From NCBI GenBank assembly GCA_964539745.1, contig CAZIJU010000004.1:1-64000 (forward strand): a DNA stretch of 64,000 bases, written 5' to 3'. Shown one piece after another: positions 34,472 through 43,028 of this stretch. A program made the position numbers and the translations under genes. Source of the DNA: DSNY01 sp964539745. Its GTDB lineage: Bacteria; Pseudomonadota; Gammaproteobacteria; Burkholderiales; Burkholderiaceae_F. The notes under the pieces are model-generated. The model ran no database searches. It saw only the letters and a program-made list of their open reading frames with translations, and had not been told where the DNA came from. Position 1 is the first letter of the stretch, and each line of letters starts with the position of its first letter.

Positions 34472-34906
34472 ATGCTCGCGAAACATGTTCTTGCGTTCGT
34501 CGCCTTGCTGCTGCTCGCCGCCTGCCAGACCGGCCCGGTCACGAAATCGGAGATGGACATGTTCGACTATGGTCCGCGGCCGGTGAAATGGAAGGAGACG
34601 ATCCACGCGTATTTGAAGGAAAAGCTGACCGACGCGAACAGGGCGATCGTCGAGTTCCGCACCGAACCGAAGATCCTTTACCAGCGCTCGACGGCCGTGC
34701 GCGGAGTGCAGTACGGTTGGGCGGTGTGCGTCTGGGTCAACGACGTAAACTGGGCGGGCAGGCACGAAGGCTTCTACCCGATGACGTTTTTCATCCGCGA
34801 CGAGAAGATCGTCGCGGTCAACAACGGACCCGAGGACTTCGGCGCGATCGGCGCGACCTACGCGCGCCGGCAGTGCGAGCAGCTCGGCGCACCGTTCACG
34901 CGCTGA
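34472..34906 (+). CDS. Small hypothetical lipoprotein
   Basis: This 144-residue protein has an N-terminal signal (HVLAFVALLLLAAC) with lipobox LLAAC, so it is probably lipid-anchored. The mature part (DYGPRPVKWKETIHAYLKE, VQYGWAVCVWVND, MTFFIRDEKIVAVN) looks like a compact alpha/beta domain. I do not recognise it as a named family. GGAG lies shortly before ATG 34472; an in-frame GTG at 34460 would add four residues. It converges with the SDR gene after 8 bases. Confidence 0.8.
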   Translation: MLAKHVLAFVALLLLAACQTGPVTKSEMDMFDYGPRPVKWKETIHAYLKEKLTDANRAIVEFRTEPKILYQRSTAVRGVQYGWAVCVWVNDVNWAGRHEGFYPMTFFIRDEKIVAVNNGPEDFGAIGATYARRQCEQLGAPFTR

Positions 34907-34914
34907 GGACGCCG

Positions 34915-35850
34915 TCAGCGCGCCGCCTCAGCGCCCGCGAGCGCGTCGGCGACGGTCGGATGGCGCAGCCGGACGCGCAGCTCGCGCTTGATGCGCGCGT
35001 TGCGCAGCCGCCGCGACTCGGTCATGAACGAGTACATCGCCGGCGACACGGCGGTCTTCAGTTCTTCGCGCGACAGGCGCGGCGGCCGCGGCAGGCCGAA
35101 GCGGTCGGCGACGAGATCGAAGTATTCGCCCATCTTCAGATTCGAGTCGTCGACCGCGTTGTAGACGCGCTGCGGCGCGCCGCGGTGAAGCGTGGCGATC
35201 GCGATGCGCGCCAGATCGTCAGCGTGGATGTGATTCGTGTGGACGTCGTCCGCCGGCGCGCGCGCCGGCAGGCTCTGGCGCAACCTCTCGAACGGCAGGC
35301 GTTCGCGTCCGTCGTAGATGCCGGGCACGCGCAGGATGGATACGCGCAGCGCACCGCGCGCGCCCGCCGCGCGCAACGCGCGCTCCGCATCGACGCGGCG
35401 AAACGCGCGCTCGTTGGTCGGCGCGAGCCGTGCCGTCTCGTCGAGCCAAGTCCCGCGCGCATCGCCGTAGACGCCGGTCGTGCTGACGTACACGAGGCGT
35501 CCGCCGCGTCCGGCAAGTGCCGCAAGCAGATGGTGCGTGCGTGCGTCGCGCCGTCCGCGATTCGGCGGCGGCGCCAGGTGCAACACGCGTTCGCCGAAGG
35601 CGGCGATTCGCGCGAGCGACGCGCGCGCGTCGAGATCGCCGACGATCGGCAGCGCTCCTGCGGAGCGCAGCTCGCGCACGCGCGCGGGCGTCGAGGTGAG
35701 CGCGATCACGCGGTAGCGGTCGCGCAGCCGTGCGAGAATGCGCAGGCCGATGTCGCCGCAGCCGACGATCAGCAGGCGCGGCCGACCGAAGCTGCGGCCG
35801 TGACGGGCGTGCGCGGCGCGCGGCGCACCCGCGAGCGTTTCCTTCTGCAT
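34915..35850 (-). CDS. NAD(P)-dependent epimerase/SDR-type protein (YeeZ-like)
   Basis: The protein has 311 residues. The Rossmann motif is RLLIVGCGDIGLRILARL, an atypical extended-SDR form with GxGxxG. RLVYVSTTGVYGDARGTWLD holds the conserved SDR Ser/Tyr region. The lysine expected after YxxxK is not clear, so catalysis is uncertain. GIYDGRERLPFERL and HTNHIHADDLARI match the sugar-epimerase-like YeeZ group. The substrate is unknown. It is divergent from the ferredoxin-type reductase at 35863, with only 12 bases between the two starts. Confidence 0.85.
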   Translation of the reverse strand: MQKETLAGAPRAAHARHGRSFGRPRLLIVGCGDIGLRILARLRDRYRVIALTSTPARVRELRSAGALPIVGDLDARASLARIAAFGERVLHLAPPPNRGRRDARTHHLLAALAGRGGRLVYVSTTGVYGDARGTWLDETARLAPTNERAFRRVDAERALRAAGARGALRVSILRVPGIYDGRERLPFERLRQSLPARAPADDVHTNHIHADDLARIAIATLHRGAPQRVYNAVDDSNLKMGEYFDLVADRFGLPRPPRLSREELKTAVSPAMYSFMTESRRLRNARIKRELRVRLRHPTVADALAGAEAAR

Positions 35851-35862
35851 GCACCCGATTGT

Positions 35863-36933
35863 ATGAGCCACCGTCTCATCGTTCGGCCGTCGGGCCGTGA
35901 ATTCACCGTCGAAGGCGACGAAACCGTGCTGGCCGCGGCGCTGCGCGCGGGCATCGGCTTGCCGTACGGCTGCAAGAACGGCGCCTGCGGCACGTGCAAG
36001 GGCAAACTCGTCGAGGGCCGCGTCGTGCACGGCCCGCACGCGCGCTCTGCGCTCTCTCCCGACGAGGAAGCGAAGGGCTATGCGCTGTTCTGCTCGGCGC
36101 GTCCGCAGACCGATCTGGTGATCGAAGCGCGCGAATTGACCGGCTTCGGCGATATCCCGATCCGCAAGATGCCGTGCCGGATCGCGCGGATCGAACGGCC
36201 CACCGCGGACGTGGCGATCGTCACGCTTCAGCTTCCGGCGAACGAGCGTCTGCAATACCGCGCTGGCCAGTTCATCGAATTCATCCTGAAGGACGGCGCG
36301 CGTCGCAGCTATTCGATCGCCACGCCGCCGCACGCCGACGAGCCGATCCAGCTTCACATCCGCCACATGCCGGGCGGCAAGTTCACCGACGCGCTGTTCG
36401 GCATCGCAAAGGAAGGCTTTCCTGCGCTGAAGGAGCGCGACATCCTGCGCATGGAGGGGCCGCTCGGTGCGTTCTTTCTGCGCGAGGACAACGAGCAGCC
36501 GATCATTCTGCTTGCCAGCGGCACGGGCTTCGCGCCGATCAAGGCGATCGCCGAGCACATCTTCTTCAAGCGATTCAACCGCGACGAGCCCGGCAAGCCG
36601 GCGCGGCCGGTCGTGCTCTACTGGGGCTGCCGCACGCGCGCCGATCTGTACATGAACGAGCTGCCCGAGCGCTGGGCGCGGGAGCAACCGAACTTCACCT
36701 ACGTGCCGGTGCTTTCGGACGCGAAGCCGGAAGATCGATGGACCGGGCGAACGGGCTTCGTGCATCGCGCGGTGATGGAGGACTTTGCGGACCTCTCGGC
36801 GCACCAGGTGTACGCCTGCGGTGCGCCGGCGATGGTGGAGGCGGCCAAGCGCGATTTCGTCGCGCAGTGCGGGCTGCCCGAGGATCGGTTCTATTCCGAC
36901 GCGTTCACTTCGCAGGCGGACCTGGTCGCGTGA
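35863..36933 (+). CDS. NAD(P)H-dependent 2Fe-2S/FAD reductase (CDP-6-deoxy-glucoseen reductase-like)
   Basis: The protein has 356 residues. The N-terminal plant-type ferredoxin domain has GCKNGACGTCKGKL and FCSARP as the 2Fe-2S ligands. The FAD domain has RRSYSIATPP and the NAD domain IILLASGTGFAPIKAI. The C-terminus has YACGAPAMVEAA. It resembles the reductase annotated as CDP-6-deoxy-delta-3,4-glucoseen reductase in betaproteobacteria. No deoxysugar genes are near, so it is more likely a general electron donor to an unidentified oxygenase or dehydratase. Confidence 0.87.
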   Translation: MSHRLIVRPSGREFTVEGDETVLAAALRAGIGLPYGCKNGACGTCKGKLVEGRVVHGPHARSALSPDEEAKGYALFCSARPQTDLVIEARELTGFGDIPIRKMPCRIARIERPTADVAIVTLQLPANERLQYRAGQFIEFILKDGARRSYSIATPPHADEPIQLHIRHMPGGKFTDALFGIAKEGFPALKERDILRMEGPLGAFFLREDNEQPIILLASGTGFAPIKAIAEHIFFKRFNRDEPGKPARPVVLYWGCRTRADLYMNELPERWAREQPNFTYVPVLSDAKPEDRWTGRTGFVHRAVMEDFADLSAHQVYACGAPAMVEAAKRDFVAQCGLPEDRFYSDAFTSQADLVA

Positions 36934-37069
36934 CCAGGACGCACGCCTCGGGCGAGGTTTTTGCTGCTCGATCGAATCGCCTGCGCGGAACGCGCGGGCG
37001 GCATATCGCGCAAAACCGCGGATTCCGTCCGCGTGGCGGCGTCGGGACGATCCGGCGCCATCGAAAGCG

Positions 37070-37350
37070 ATCGAACTGAGAAAGCGCTTCAGCGTCGCCA
37101 ACCGGAACGTGCCGCGCGAGATCATGCGAGCGCACGCGTTTGCCAGGCTCGTCTCGACCGCCGACGGCGAGGCGCACTTCAGGCCTCTTCCGCTGGTCGC
37201 CTGCGAAAAGGGCGCGGCGCTGACGCTGCTCGGTCACACGGCGTGCGCGGATCCGCAGGGCGAGAGGCTGCGCGATGGCACGTCGGTCACCGCGATTTTC
37301 ACGGCACGGATGGCTACGTTTCGCCGCGGCCGTCCCGCCGACGGGCGACG
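37070..37350 (+). pseudogene. Decayed PaiB-type FMN-binding negative regulator fragment
   Basis: Translation from 37070 gives REIMRAHAFARLVSTADGEA, then FRPLPLVACEKGAALTLLGH and GERLRDGTSVTAIFTA. These match the N-terminal FMN-binding region of PaiB-like regulators. After TAIFTA the match continues in another frame as FHGTDGYVSPR, so there is a frameshift near 37300. The C-terminal half of the usual protein of about 200 residues is missing. No good start precedes it. It fills most of the gap between the reductase and livF. Confidence 0.6.
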
Positions 37351-37406
37351 GGGTCGGGCGCGGCGAAGGGTTCGTCCACGGTTTGGCGGTAGTCCGGTAA
37401 AGTGCC

Positions 37407-38129
37407 TCAAGCCGACGCTTCCCCGAGGTACGCCTCGCGCACCTTCGGGTCGTGCAGCAACGACTTCGCGTCGCCGGCAAGCGTGATCAGGCCGGAATCC
37501 ATCACGTACGCGCGATGCGCCGCTTCGAGCGCGAGCCGTGCGTTCTGCTCGACCAGCAGGATCGGGATCTTCTGCGCCGACACCGTGCGCACGACCTCGA
37601 AGATCTTCTCCACCATGATCGGCGCCAGCCCCATCGACGGCTCGTCCATCAGCAGCAGCTTGGGGCGGCTCATCAACGCGCGCGCCATCGCGAGCATTTG
37701 CTGCTCGCCGCCCGAGAGCGTCCCAGCGAGTTGCTTGGCGCGCTCCTTCAGCCGCGGGAAGGTCTCGAACATGCGTTCGACGTCCGCCTTGATGCCGGCG
37801 TCGTCGTTGCGCGAAAACGCGCCCATCAGCAGGTTTTCGGTCACAGTCATCCGCGCGAACACACCGCGGCCCTCCGGCACCATCGCCAGCCCCGCGCGCA
37901 GCAGCTGGTACGGCGCCATGCCGTGCGTCGAGCGGCCCATGTACTCGATCGTGCCGCTCCACGCCTGCGTGCCGGTGATCGCCTTCAGCGTCGTCGTCTT
38001 GCCGGCGCCGTTGGCGCCGATCAGCGTGACGAGTTCGCCTTCGCGGATCTCCAGATCGATCCCCTTGACGGCCTGAATTCCGCCGTAGGCGACCTTCAGT
38101 CCCGCGACGCGAAGGACGACCTCACTCAT
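37407..38129 (-). CDS. livF: Branched-chain amino acid ABC transporter ATP-binding protein LivF
   Basis: This 240-residue ATPase has Walker A GANGAGKTTTLKAITG, signature LSGGEQQMLAMARALM, Walker B LLLMDEPSMGLAPIM and ILLVEQNARLALE, all LivF-type. It powers the LivHM permease with LivG. It is the last gene of livKHMGF. Its start region is separated from livG by two tandem copies of its own first 50 bases plus spacer. The second copy's frame ends 8 bases inside livF, so translation may still be coupled through the chain. Confidence 0.95.
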   Translation of the reverse strand: MSEVVLRVAGLKVAYGGIQAVKGIDLEIREGELVTLIGANGAGKTTTLKAITGTQAWSGTIEYMGRSTHGMAPYQLLRAGLAMVPEGRGVFARMTVTENLLMGAFSRNDDAGIKADVERMFETFPRLKERAKQLAGTLSGGEQQMLAMARALMSRPKLLLMDEPSMGLAPIMVEKIFEVVRTVSAQKIPILLVEQNARLALEAAHRAYVMDSGLITLAGDAKSLLHDPKVREAYLGEASA

Positions 38130-38426
38130 GCTCGACTCTCTCTTGCGCGCTCCCTCCCCGGGAGGGGAGGGACGGGGAGGGGCGGGCCGAACCTGCGCCC
38201 GGGCGGGCGGAGCGCGCAGCGCTCTGACCGCCGTAGGCGACCTTCAGTCCGGATATGCGAAGGACGGTATCGCTCATCGGTCGGATCTCCGATACGCGCT
38301 CCCTCCCCGTGACGGGAAGGATGGGGAGAGGCTGGCCCGATCTGGGCCCGGGCGGGCGGAGCGCGCAGCGCTCGGACCGCCGTAGGCGACCTTCAGTCCC
38401 GCAACGCGGAGGACGATCTCGCTCAT
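38122..38426 (-). repeat. Tandem reiteration of the livF start between livG and livF
   Basis: On the minus strand two units of 149 and 148 bases precede livF. Each begins with an ATG and about 50 bases closely matching the livF start (46/50 and 42/50 identities by eye). An approximately 98-base spacer follows, with AGCGCTGCGCGCT and a CCCTCCCC...GGGGAGGG hairpin. The peptides are MSEIVLRVAGLKVAYGG and MSDTVLRISGLKVAYGG, against MSEVVLRVAGLKVAYGG in livF. The two leader ORFs (38426-38274 and 38277-38122) overlap livG, each other and livF by 4, 4 and 8 bases, preserving ATGA-type coupling. Confidence 0.85.
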
Positions 38427-39217
38427 GCGATCTCCTTCGTGGCGACACTTTTGTGCGCGCCGCCCAGATAGGCCTCGATGACCGCCGGGTCGCGCTGCAC
38501 GTCGGCCGGCGTGCCCTCGGCGATCATCTTGCCGTAGTCGAGCACAGTGACGCGGTCGCACAGCCCCATCACGAGCTTCACGTCGTGTTCGATCAGCAGG
38601 ATCGTCACGCCGTCCTTGCAGATGTTCTCCAGCAGCGCGCGCAGCGCCATCTTCTCGGTCGCGTTCATGCCCGCGGCGGGCTCGTCGAGCGCGAGCAGCT
38701 TGGGGTCGGTCGCGAGCGCGCGCGCGATCTCGAGCCGGCGCTGGTCGCCGTAGGCGAGCGTGCGCGCCTGGTAGTCGGCGTACTTGGCGATGCCGACATA
38801 CTCGAGCAGCTCGAGCGAACGGCGCCGGATCGACGCTTCCTCCTCGCGCGTGCGCTTCGTCCGCAGCACCGCGCCGAGCGCGGTCGCCTTCGTTCGCACG
38901 TGGCGGCCGACCATCACGTTTTCCAGCGCGGTCATCTCGGGGAACAGGCGGATGTTCTGGAAGGTGCGCGCGATGCCGGCTTCGGCGACCTTGTGCGGCT
39001 CGGTCGGCGAGTACGGCTTGCCGTCGAGCTCGAAGGTGCCCGAGTCGGGCTGGTACAGACCCGTGATCACGTTGAAAAAAGTCGTCTTGCCGGCGCCGTT
39101 CGGGCCGATCAGCCCATAGATCTGCCCGCGCTCGATCGTCAGCCCCACATCCGAAAGCGCCTGCAGACCGCCGAAGCGCTTGTTGACGCCGCTGACCTTG
39201 AGGATCGGTTGGCTCAT
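38423..39217 (-). CDS. livG: Branched-chain amino acid ABC transporter ATP-binding protein LivG
   Basis: The protein has 264 residues, with Walker A GPNGAGKTTFFNVITG, the LivG-type signature region LAYGDQRRLEIARALA, Walker B LLALDEPAAGMNATE and ILLIEHDVKLVMGLCDRV. It forms the ATPase pair with LivF under LivHM. It follows livM by 7 bases. The stop overlaps the first reiterated leader ATG by 4 bases instead of leading straight into livF. Confidence 0.95.
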   Translation of the reverse strand: MSQPILKVSGVNKRFGGLQALSDVGLTIERGQIYGLIGPNGAGKTTFFNVITGLYQPDSGTFELDGKPYSPTEPHKVAEAGIARTFQNIRLFPEMTALENVMVGRHVRTKATALGAVLRTKRTREEEASIRRRSLELLEYVGIAKYADYQARTLAYGDQRRLEIARALATDPKLLALDEPAAGMNATEKMALRALLENICKDGVTILLIEHDVKLVMGLCDRVTVLDYGKMIAEGTPADVQRDPAVIEAYLGGAHKSVATKEIA

Positions 39218-39224
39218 CGCTGCC

Positions 39225-40376
39225 TCACGCGGCTTGCGCCTTGGCGCCGGAGCGACCGGGCCGGGTCGTTGGGTTCAATCCGTGTTCGGGTGCGGGCCAC
39301 AGGCCCTTCGGCCGGTACAGCATGATGATCACCATCGCCAACCCGTACAGCAGCATGCGCAGTACCTCGGCGTCGATCAGCACCTTGCCGAACAGCTGCT
39401 GCTGCACCGGCACGACCGTGTGGCGCAGCACCTCGGGGAAGATCGCCAGCAGCAGCGCGCCGAGCACCACACCGGGAATGTGACCGAGGCCGCCAAGCAC
39501 GACCATCGCCAGCACGATGATCGACTCCATCAGCGAAAACGATTCCGGCGAGACGAAGCCCTGGAACGCTGCGAACATCGCGCCGGCCACACCGCCGAAC
39601 GTCGCACCCAGCGCGAACGCGAGCAGCTTCACGTTGCGCACGTTGATGCCCATCGCCTTGGCGGCGATGTCGTCCTCGCGGATCGCCATCCAGGCGCGAC
39701 CGATCCGCGAGTCCTGCAGCCGGATGCAGACGACGATCGTGACGATCGCGAGCAACAGGAACAGGTAGTAGTACAGGTACACCGACGGCAGCTCGATGCC
39801 GAACAGGTTCTGCGGGCGCCCGAAGTTCACCCCCAGGATGCGCACCGGGTCGATCAGCGTGATGCCCTGCGGACCGTTGGTGAAGTTCAGCGGTGCGTTC
39901 AGGTTGTTCAGGAAGATGCGGATGATCTCGCCGAAGCCCAAGGTGACGATCGCGAGGTAGTCGCCTCTCAACTTGAGCACCGGCGCGCCGAGGATTACGC
40001 CGAAGAACGCCGCCAGCGCGGCCCCGAGTGGGATCACCATCCAGATCGAGCTGTGAAAGCCCTGCGGGAACATCTCGGCGAGCGTGGGGAAATTGCTGGT
40101 CAGGTGCGGCGAGGCGAGCAGCGCGTACATGTAGGCGCCGACCGCGTAGAAGGCGATGTAGCCCAGGTCGAGCAGCCCCGCGAAGCCGACGACGATGTTC
40201 AGCCCGAGCGCGAGCATCACGTACAGCAGCGCGAACGCGAGTGCGCGCACGCCGGCGTTGGCGAGCGGTGTCTGCGCGACCAGGAATGGCAGCACGATCA
40301 GCACGGCGCCGACGACGAAAGTCGCCGCGGCCGCGGCGGCAGCGTTGTTGCGCAGGTTCGGGAAAAGAAGCGTCAT
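39225..40376 (-). CDS. livM: Branched-chain amino acid ABC transporter permease LivM
   Basis: This 383-residue inner-membrane protein has about 9-10 hydrophobic helices. Typical LivM parts are FALLYVMLALGLNIVVGFAG, YLAIVTLGFGEIIRIFLNN and GRAWMAIREDDIAAKAMGIN (the EAA-like coupling region), with MVVLGGLGHIPGVVLGA near the end. It pairs with LivH to form the channel. It starts 9 bases after the livH stop. Confidence 0.95.
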   Translation of the reverse strand: MTLLFPNLRNNAAAAAAATFVVGAVLIVLPFLVAQTPLANAGVRALAFALLYVMLALGLNIVVGFAGLLDLGYIAFYAVGAYMYALLASPHLTSNFPTLAEMFPQGFHSSIWMVIPLGAALAAFFGVILGAPVLKLRGDYLAIVTLGFGEIIRIFLNNLNAPLNFTNGPQGITLIDPVRILGVNFGRPQNLFGIELPSVYLYYYLFLLLAIVTIVVCIRLQDSRIGRAWMAIREDDIAAKAMGINVRNVKLLAFALGATFGGVAGAMFAAFQGFVSPESFSLMESIIVLAMVVLGGLGHIPGVVLGALLLAIFPEVLRHTVVPVQQQLFGKVLIDAEVLRMLLYGLAMVIIMLYRPKGLWPAPEHGLNPTTRPGRSGAKAQAA

Positions 40377-40385
40377 CGGGCCCTC

Positions 40386-41315
40386 CTACGCGCGGTCGGC
40401 GACGCGCTCGCCCAGCAGCCCCGACGGCCGCAGGATCAGCACCGCGCACAGCACGATGAAGGCGAACACGTCCTGATAGTGCGAACCGAGGATGCCGCCG
40501 GTGAGCTGCCCGATGTAGCCGGCGCCGAGCGCCTCGATCAGCCCCAGCAGCAGCCCGCCGACCATCGCGCCGGGGATGTTGCCGATGCCGCCGAGCACCG
40601 CCGCGGTGAACGCCTTCAGCCCCGGCAGAAAGCCCATGTAGAAGTGTGCGACCGTGTAGGTCGCCGCCAGCATTACGCCGGCCACGGCGGCCAGTCCGGC
40701 GCCGATCGCGAAGGTCACCGCGATCACGTAGTTCGGGTTAACCCCCATCAGTCCGGCCACGCGGGGATTTTCCGCGGTCGCGCGCATCGCGCGGCCGAGC
40801 TTGCTGCGATTCACCAGCACCATCAGCGCGGCCATGATCAGCGCAGACAGCACGATGACGAGGAGCTTGGTGATCGTGACCGTCGCGCCGAGAAACTGAA
40901 TCGGATCCGAAGGCAGCAGTTGCGGAAACGTCATGTAGTTGCGTCCCCAGGCGATCATCGCCAGCGTTTGCAGCACGATCGACACGCCGATCGCGGTGAT
41001 CAGCGGCGCCAGGCGCGGGGCGTTGCGCAGCGGACGGTACGCGACACGTTCGATGATCAGGCTCACGACCACACAGGTCGGGATCGCCACCGCCATGCCC
41101 GCGATGAGCAGCAGCCAGCCAGGCATGTCCGGGAAATGCGTTTGCAGGAAAAGGATCACGGTGAGCGCGGTCAGCGCGCCGACCATCAGCACATCGCCGT
41201 GCGCGAAGTTAATCAGGTTCAGAATGCCGTAGACCATCGTGTAACCGAGCGCGATCAGCGAATAAAGGCTGCCGAGCACCAGGCCGTTGAGGATCTGCTG
41301 GAGGAAAGTTTCCAT
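40386..41315 (-). CDS. livH: Branched-chain amino acid ABC transporter permease LivH
   Basis: This 309-residue permease opens with LQQILNGLVLGSLYSLIALG and YGILNLINFAHGDVLMVGA, the classic LivH start. The coupling region is RAMRATAENPRVAGLMGVN, and GFLPGLKAFTAAVLGGIGNI follows later. It is the first gene after a terminator-like hairpin that separates it from livK. Liv channel genes are therefore probably expressed at a lower level than the binding protein. Confidence 0.95.
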   Translation of the reverse strand: METFLQQILNGLVLGSLYSLIALGYTMVYGILNLINFAHGDVLMVGALTALTVILFLQTHFPDMPGWLLLIAGMAVAIPTCVVVSLIIERVAYRPLRNAPRLAPLITAIGVSIVLQTLAMIAWGRNYMTFPQLLPSDPIQFLGATVTITKLLVIVLSALIMAALMVLVNRSKLGRAMRATAENPRVAGLMGVNPNYVIAVTFAIGAGLAAVAGVMLAATYTVAHFYMGFLPGLKAFTAAVLGGIGNIPGAMVGGLLLGLIEALGAGYIGQLTGGILGSHYQDVFAFIVLCAVLILRPSGLLGERVADRA

Positions 41316-41387
41316 CGTTGTGTCTCCGGCGCCGGGGCGCGCCTGCATCCTACAGCGCGACCGCGACCGCTGCGCGTTGCCCCTCTC

Positions 41388-41415
41388 AAAAAAAACGGCA
41401 CCCGCAGGTGCCGTT
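41388..41415 (-). terminator. Rho-independent terminator between livK and livH
   Basis: Read on the minus strand, AACGGCACC, loop TGCG and GGTGCCGTT are followed by a run of T (AAAAAAAA on the plus strand, from 41388). It lies about 18 bases after the livK stop. It probably attenuates transcription into livHMGF. Confidence 0.88.
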
Positions 41416-41432
41416 CGTTCCGGCCGAGTGCC

Positions 41433-42620
41433 TCAGCGCGAGGTCGAGATGTACTCCAGCTTGCCGTCCTTGACCCTGAACATCGAGATGGCGCCGTTCT
41501 TGATGTCGCCCTTCTCGTCGAACGTGATCTGTCCGGTGACGCCCGTATAGTTGGTCGCTGGCATCGCGGCGACGATCGCGGCCTTGTCGACCTTGCCGGC
41601 GCGCTTGATCGCGTCGGCGATCACGTAGACGGCGTCGTAGCTGTACGGCGAGTAGATCTGCACGTCCTGGTTGAACTTGGCCTTGTACTTGGCCTTGAAC
41701 TCCTCGCCCTTGGCCAGCTTCTCGACCGCCTCGCCCGCCATCGAGCAGGTCAGGATGTCGGCGGCATCGCCGGCGAGCTTGATGAACTCGGGCGAGCACA
41801 CGCCGTCGCCGGCCAGCAGCTTGGACTTGATGCCGAGCTGCTTCATCTGCTTGGCCATCGGACCGGCAGTGGCGTCCATGCCACCGTACATCACCACGTC
41901 GGGCTTGACAGCGCGGATCTTGGTCAGGATCGCGTTGAAGTCGGTGGTCTTGTCGGTCGCGAACTCCCGCGCGACGACCTTGAGACCTTTTTCCTTCGCG
42001 ACCTTCTCGACCACGTCGGCCAGCCCCTGGCCGTACGCCGTGCGGTCATCGACGATCGCGATCGTCTTGGCCTTCATCTCGGTCGCCGCGTAGTTGGCGA
42101 GCACCGCGCCTTGCTGGTTGTCGTTGGCAACGACACGGAAGGTCGTCTTGAAGCCCTGCTCGGTCAGTTTCGGATTGGTGGCCGACGGCGAGACTTGCAC
42201 GACGTTCGCGTCGGCGTAGATCTTCGAGGCCGGGATCGAAGTGCCCGAGTTCAGGTGCCCGACCACCGCGACGACGCCGGCGTCGACCAGCTTCTGCGCG
42301 GCGAGCGTGCCTTCCTTCGGGTCGGCCTTGTCGTCCTCGGCCAGCAGCTCGAGCTTGTATTTCTTGCCGCCGACCTCCAGGCCGCCGGCCGCGTTGATTT
42401 CGTCGACCGCGAGGCGGGCGCCGTTTTCGTTGTCCTTCCCAAGGTGGGCGATGCCGCCGGTCAGCGGCGCGACATGGCCGATCTTGATGACTTCGGCCGG
42501 GGCCGTGGCCGGTGCCTTGGTCGCTTCGGCCTTCTTGGCCGGTTCTTCCTTCTTGCCGCAACCGGCAAGCGCCACCGCCGCCGCGAAGGCAAGCGGAGCG
42601 ATCTTCGTCAGGTGGTTCAT
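41433..42620 (-). CDS. livK: Branched-chain amino acid ABC transporter substrate-binding protein
   Basis: This 395-residue lipoprotein has the signal MNHLTKIAPLAFAAAVALAGC with lipobox ALAGC, then a Lys/Ala-rich linker (KKEEPAKKAEATKAPATAPA). The mature part has IKIGHVAPLTGGIAHLGKDN, ARLAVDEINAAGGL, VVGHLNSGTSIPASKIY and QVSPSATNP, which is the Leu/Ile/Val-binding fold. It delivers branched-chain amino acids, or related ligands, to LivHM. It has its own promoter and a terminator after it. Confidence 0.95.
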   Translation of the reverse strand: MNHLTKIAPLAFAAAVALAGCGKKEEPAKKAEATKAPATAPAEVIKIGHVAPLTGGIAHLGKDNENGARLAVDEINAAGGLEVGGKKYKLELLAEDDKADPKEGTLAAQKLVDAGVVAVVGHLNSGTSIPASKIYADANVVQVSPSATNPKLTEQGFKTTFRVVANDNQQGAVLANYAATEMKAKTIAIVDDRTAYGQGLADVVEKVAKEKGLKVVAREFATDKTTDFNAILTKIRAVKPDVVMYGGMDATAGPMAKQMKQLGIKSKLLAGDGVCSPEFIKLAGDAADILTCSMAGEAVEKLAKGEEFKAKYKAKFNQDVQIYSPYSYDAVYVIADAIKRAGKVDKAAIVAAMPATNYTGVTGQITFDEKGDIKNGAISMFRVKDGKLEYISTSR

Positions 42621-43028
42621 GAACCGTTCTCCTCGAGGTGTTTCGACCAATTACGAAACGTTCTTCTTTCGCCCGGAACGACGACAGCCGGTCCCGGCTC
42701 GAAAAGTGCGAATTGTACTAGCGCGCACTCATCAAGCAAGGAAGCTGCAGGCCTGCGCGGCCGTACCGCGTTGTACGTCCGCATCGCGTACTCGCGGGGT
42801 CGCTACCGGGCTTTCGGCAAATGGCCGACAAACCGTTTGCTGTCGGCCCCCTTGTCCGCTTGCGAAACATGGGGGCGAAGCGGGGGTTTACGGCGCGCTC
42901 ACTGCGACCGCTGAGCGGCGGGGCCCGCAAGGCGCGCGCCGCAAAGCAGGGCCGCCAAGCGTCTGCCGCGTCAGGTAATCGCGGAATGCCCAATAGAATC
43001 GCTGCGGTGTGCAGCGGATGCAGCGGAC
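42621..43028. other. Intergenic region between divergent livK and dadA
   Basis: This stretch of about 400 bases contains the livK leader and promoter. On the dadA side I see no clear promoter, repeat or gene. Confidence 0.5.
42712..42739 (-). promoter_or_regulatory. Sigma-70 promoter of livK
   Basis: On the minus strand TTGCTT (plus 42734-42739) and TACAAT (plus 42712-42717, five of six consensus bases) are separated by 16 bases. This lies about 90 bases upstream of the livK start. Confidence 0.6.

Noticed and set aside
34043..34765. Open frames on both strands after the tRNA gene
   Set aside because: They have no start signal, motif or conserved-looking composition, and they overlap the lipoprotein gene.
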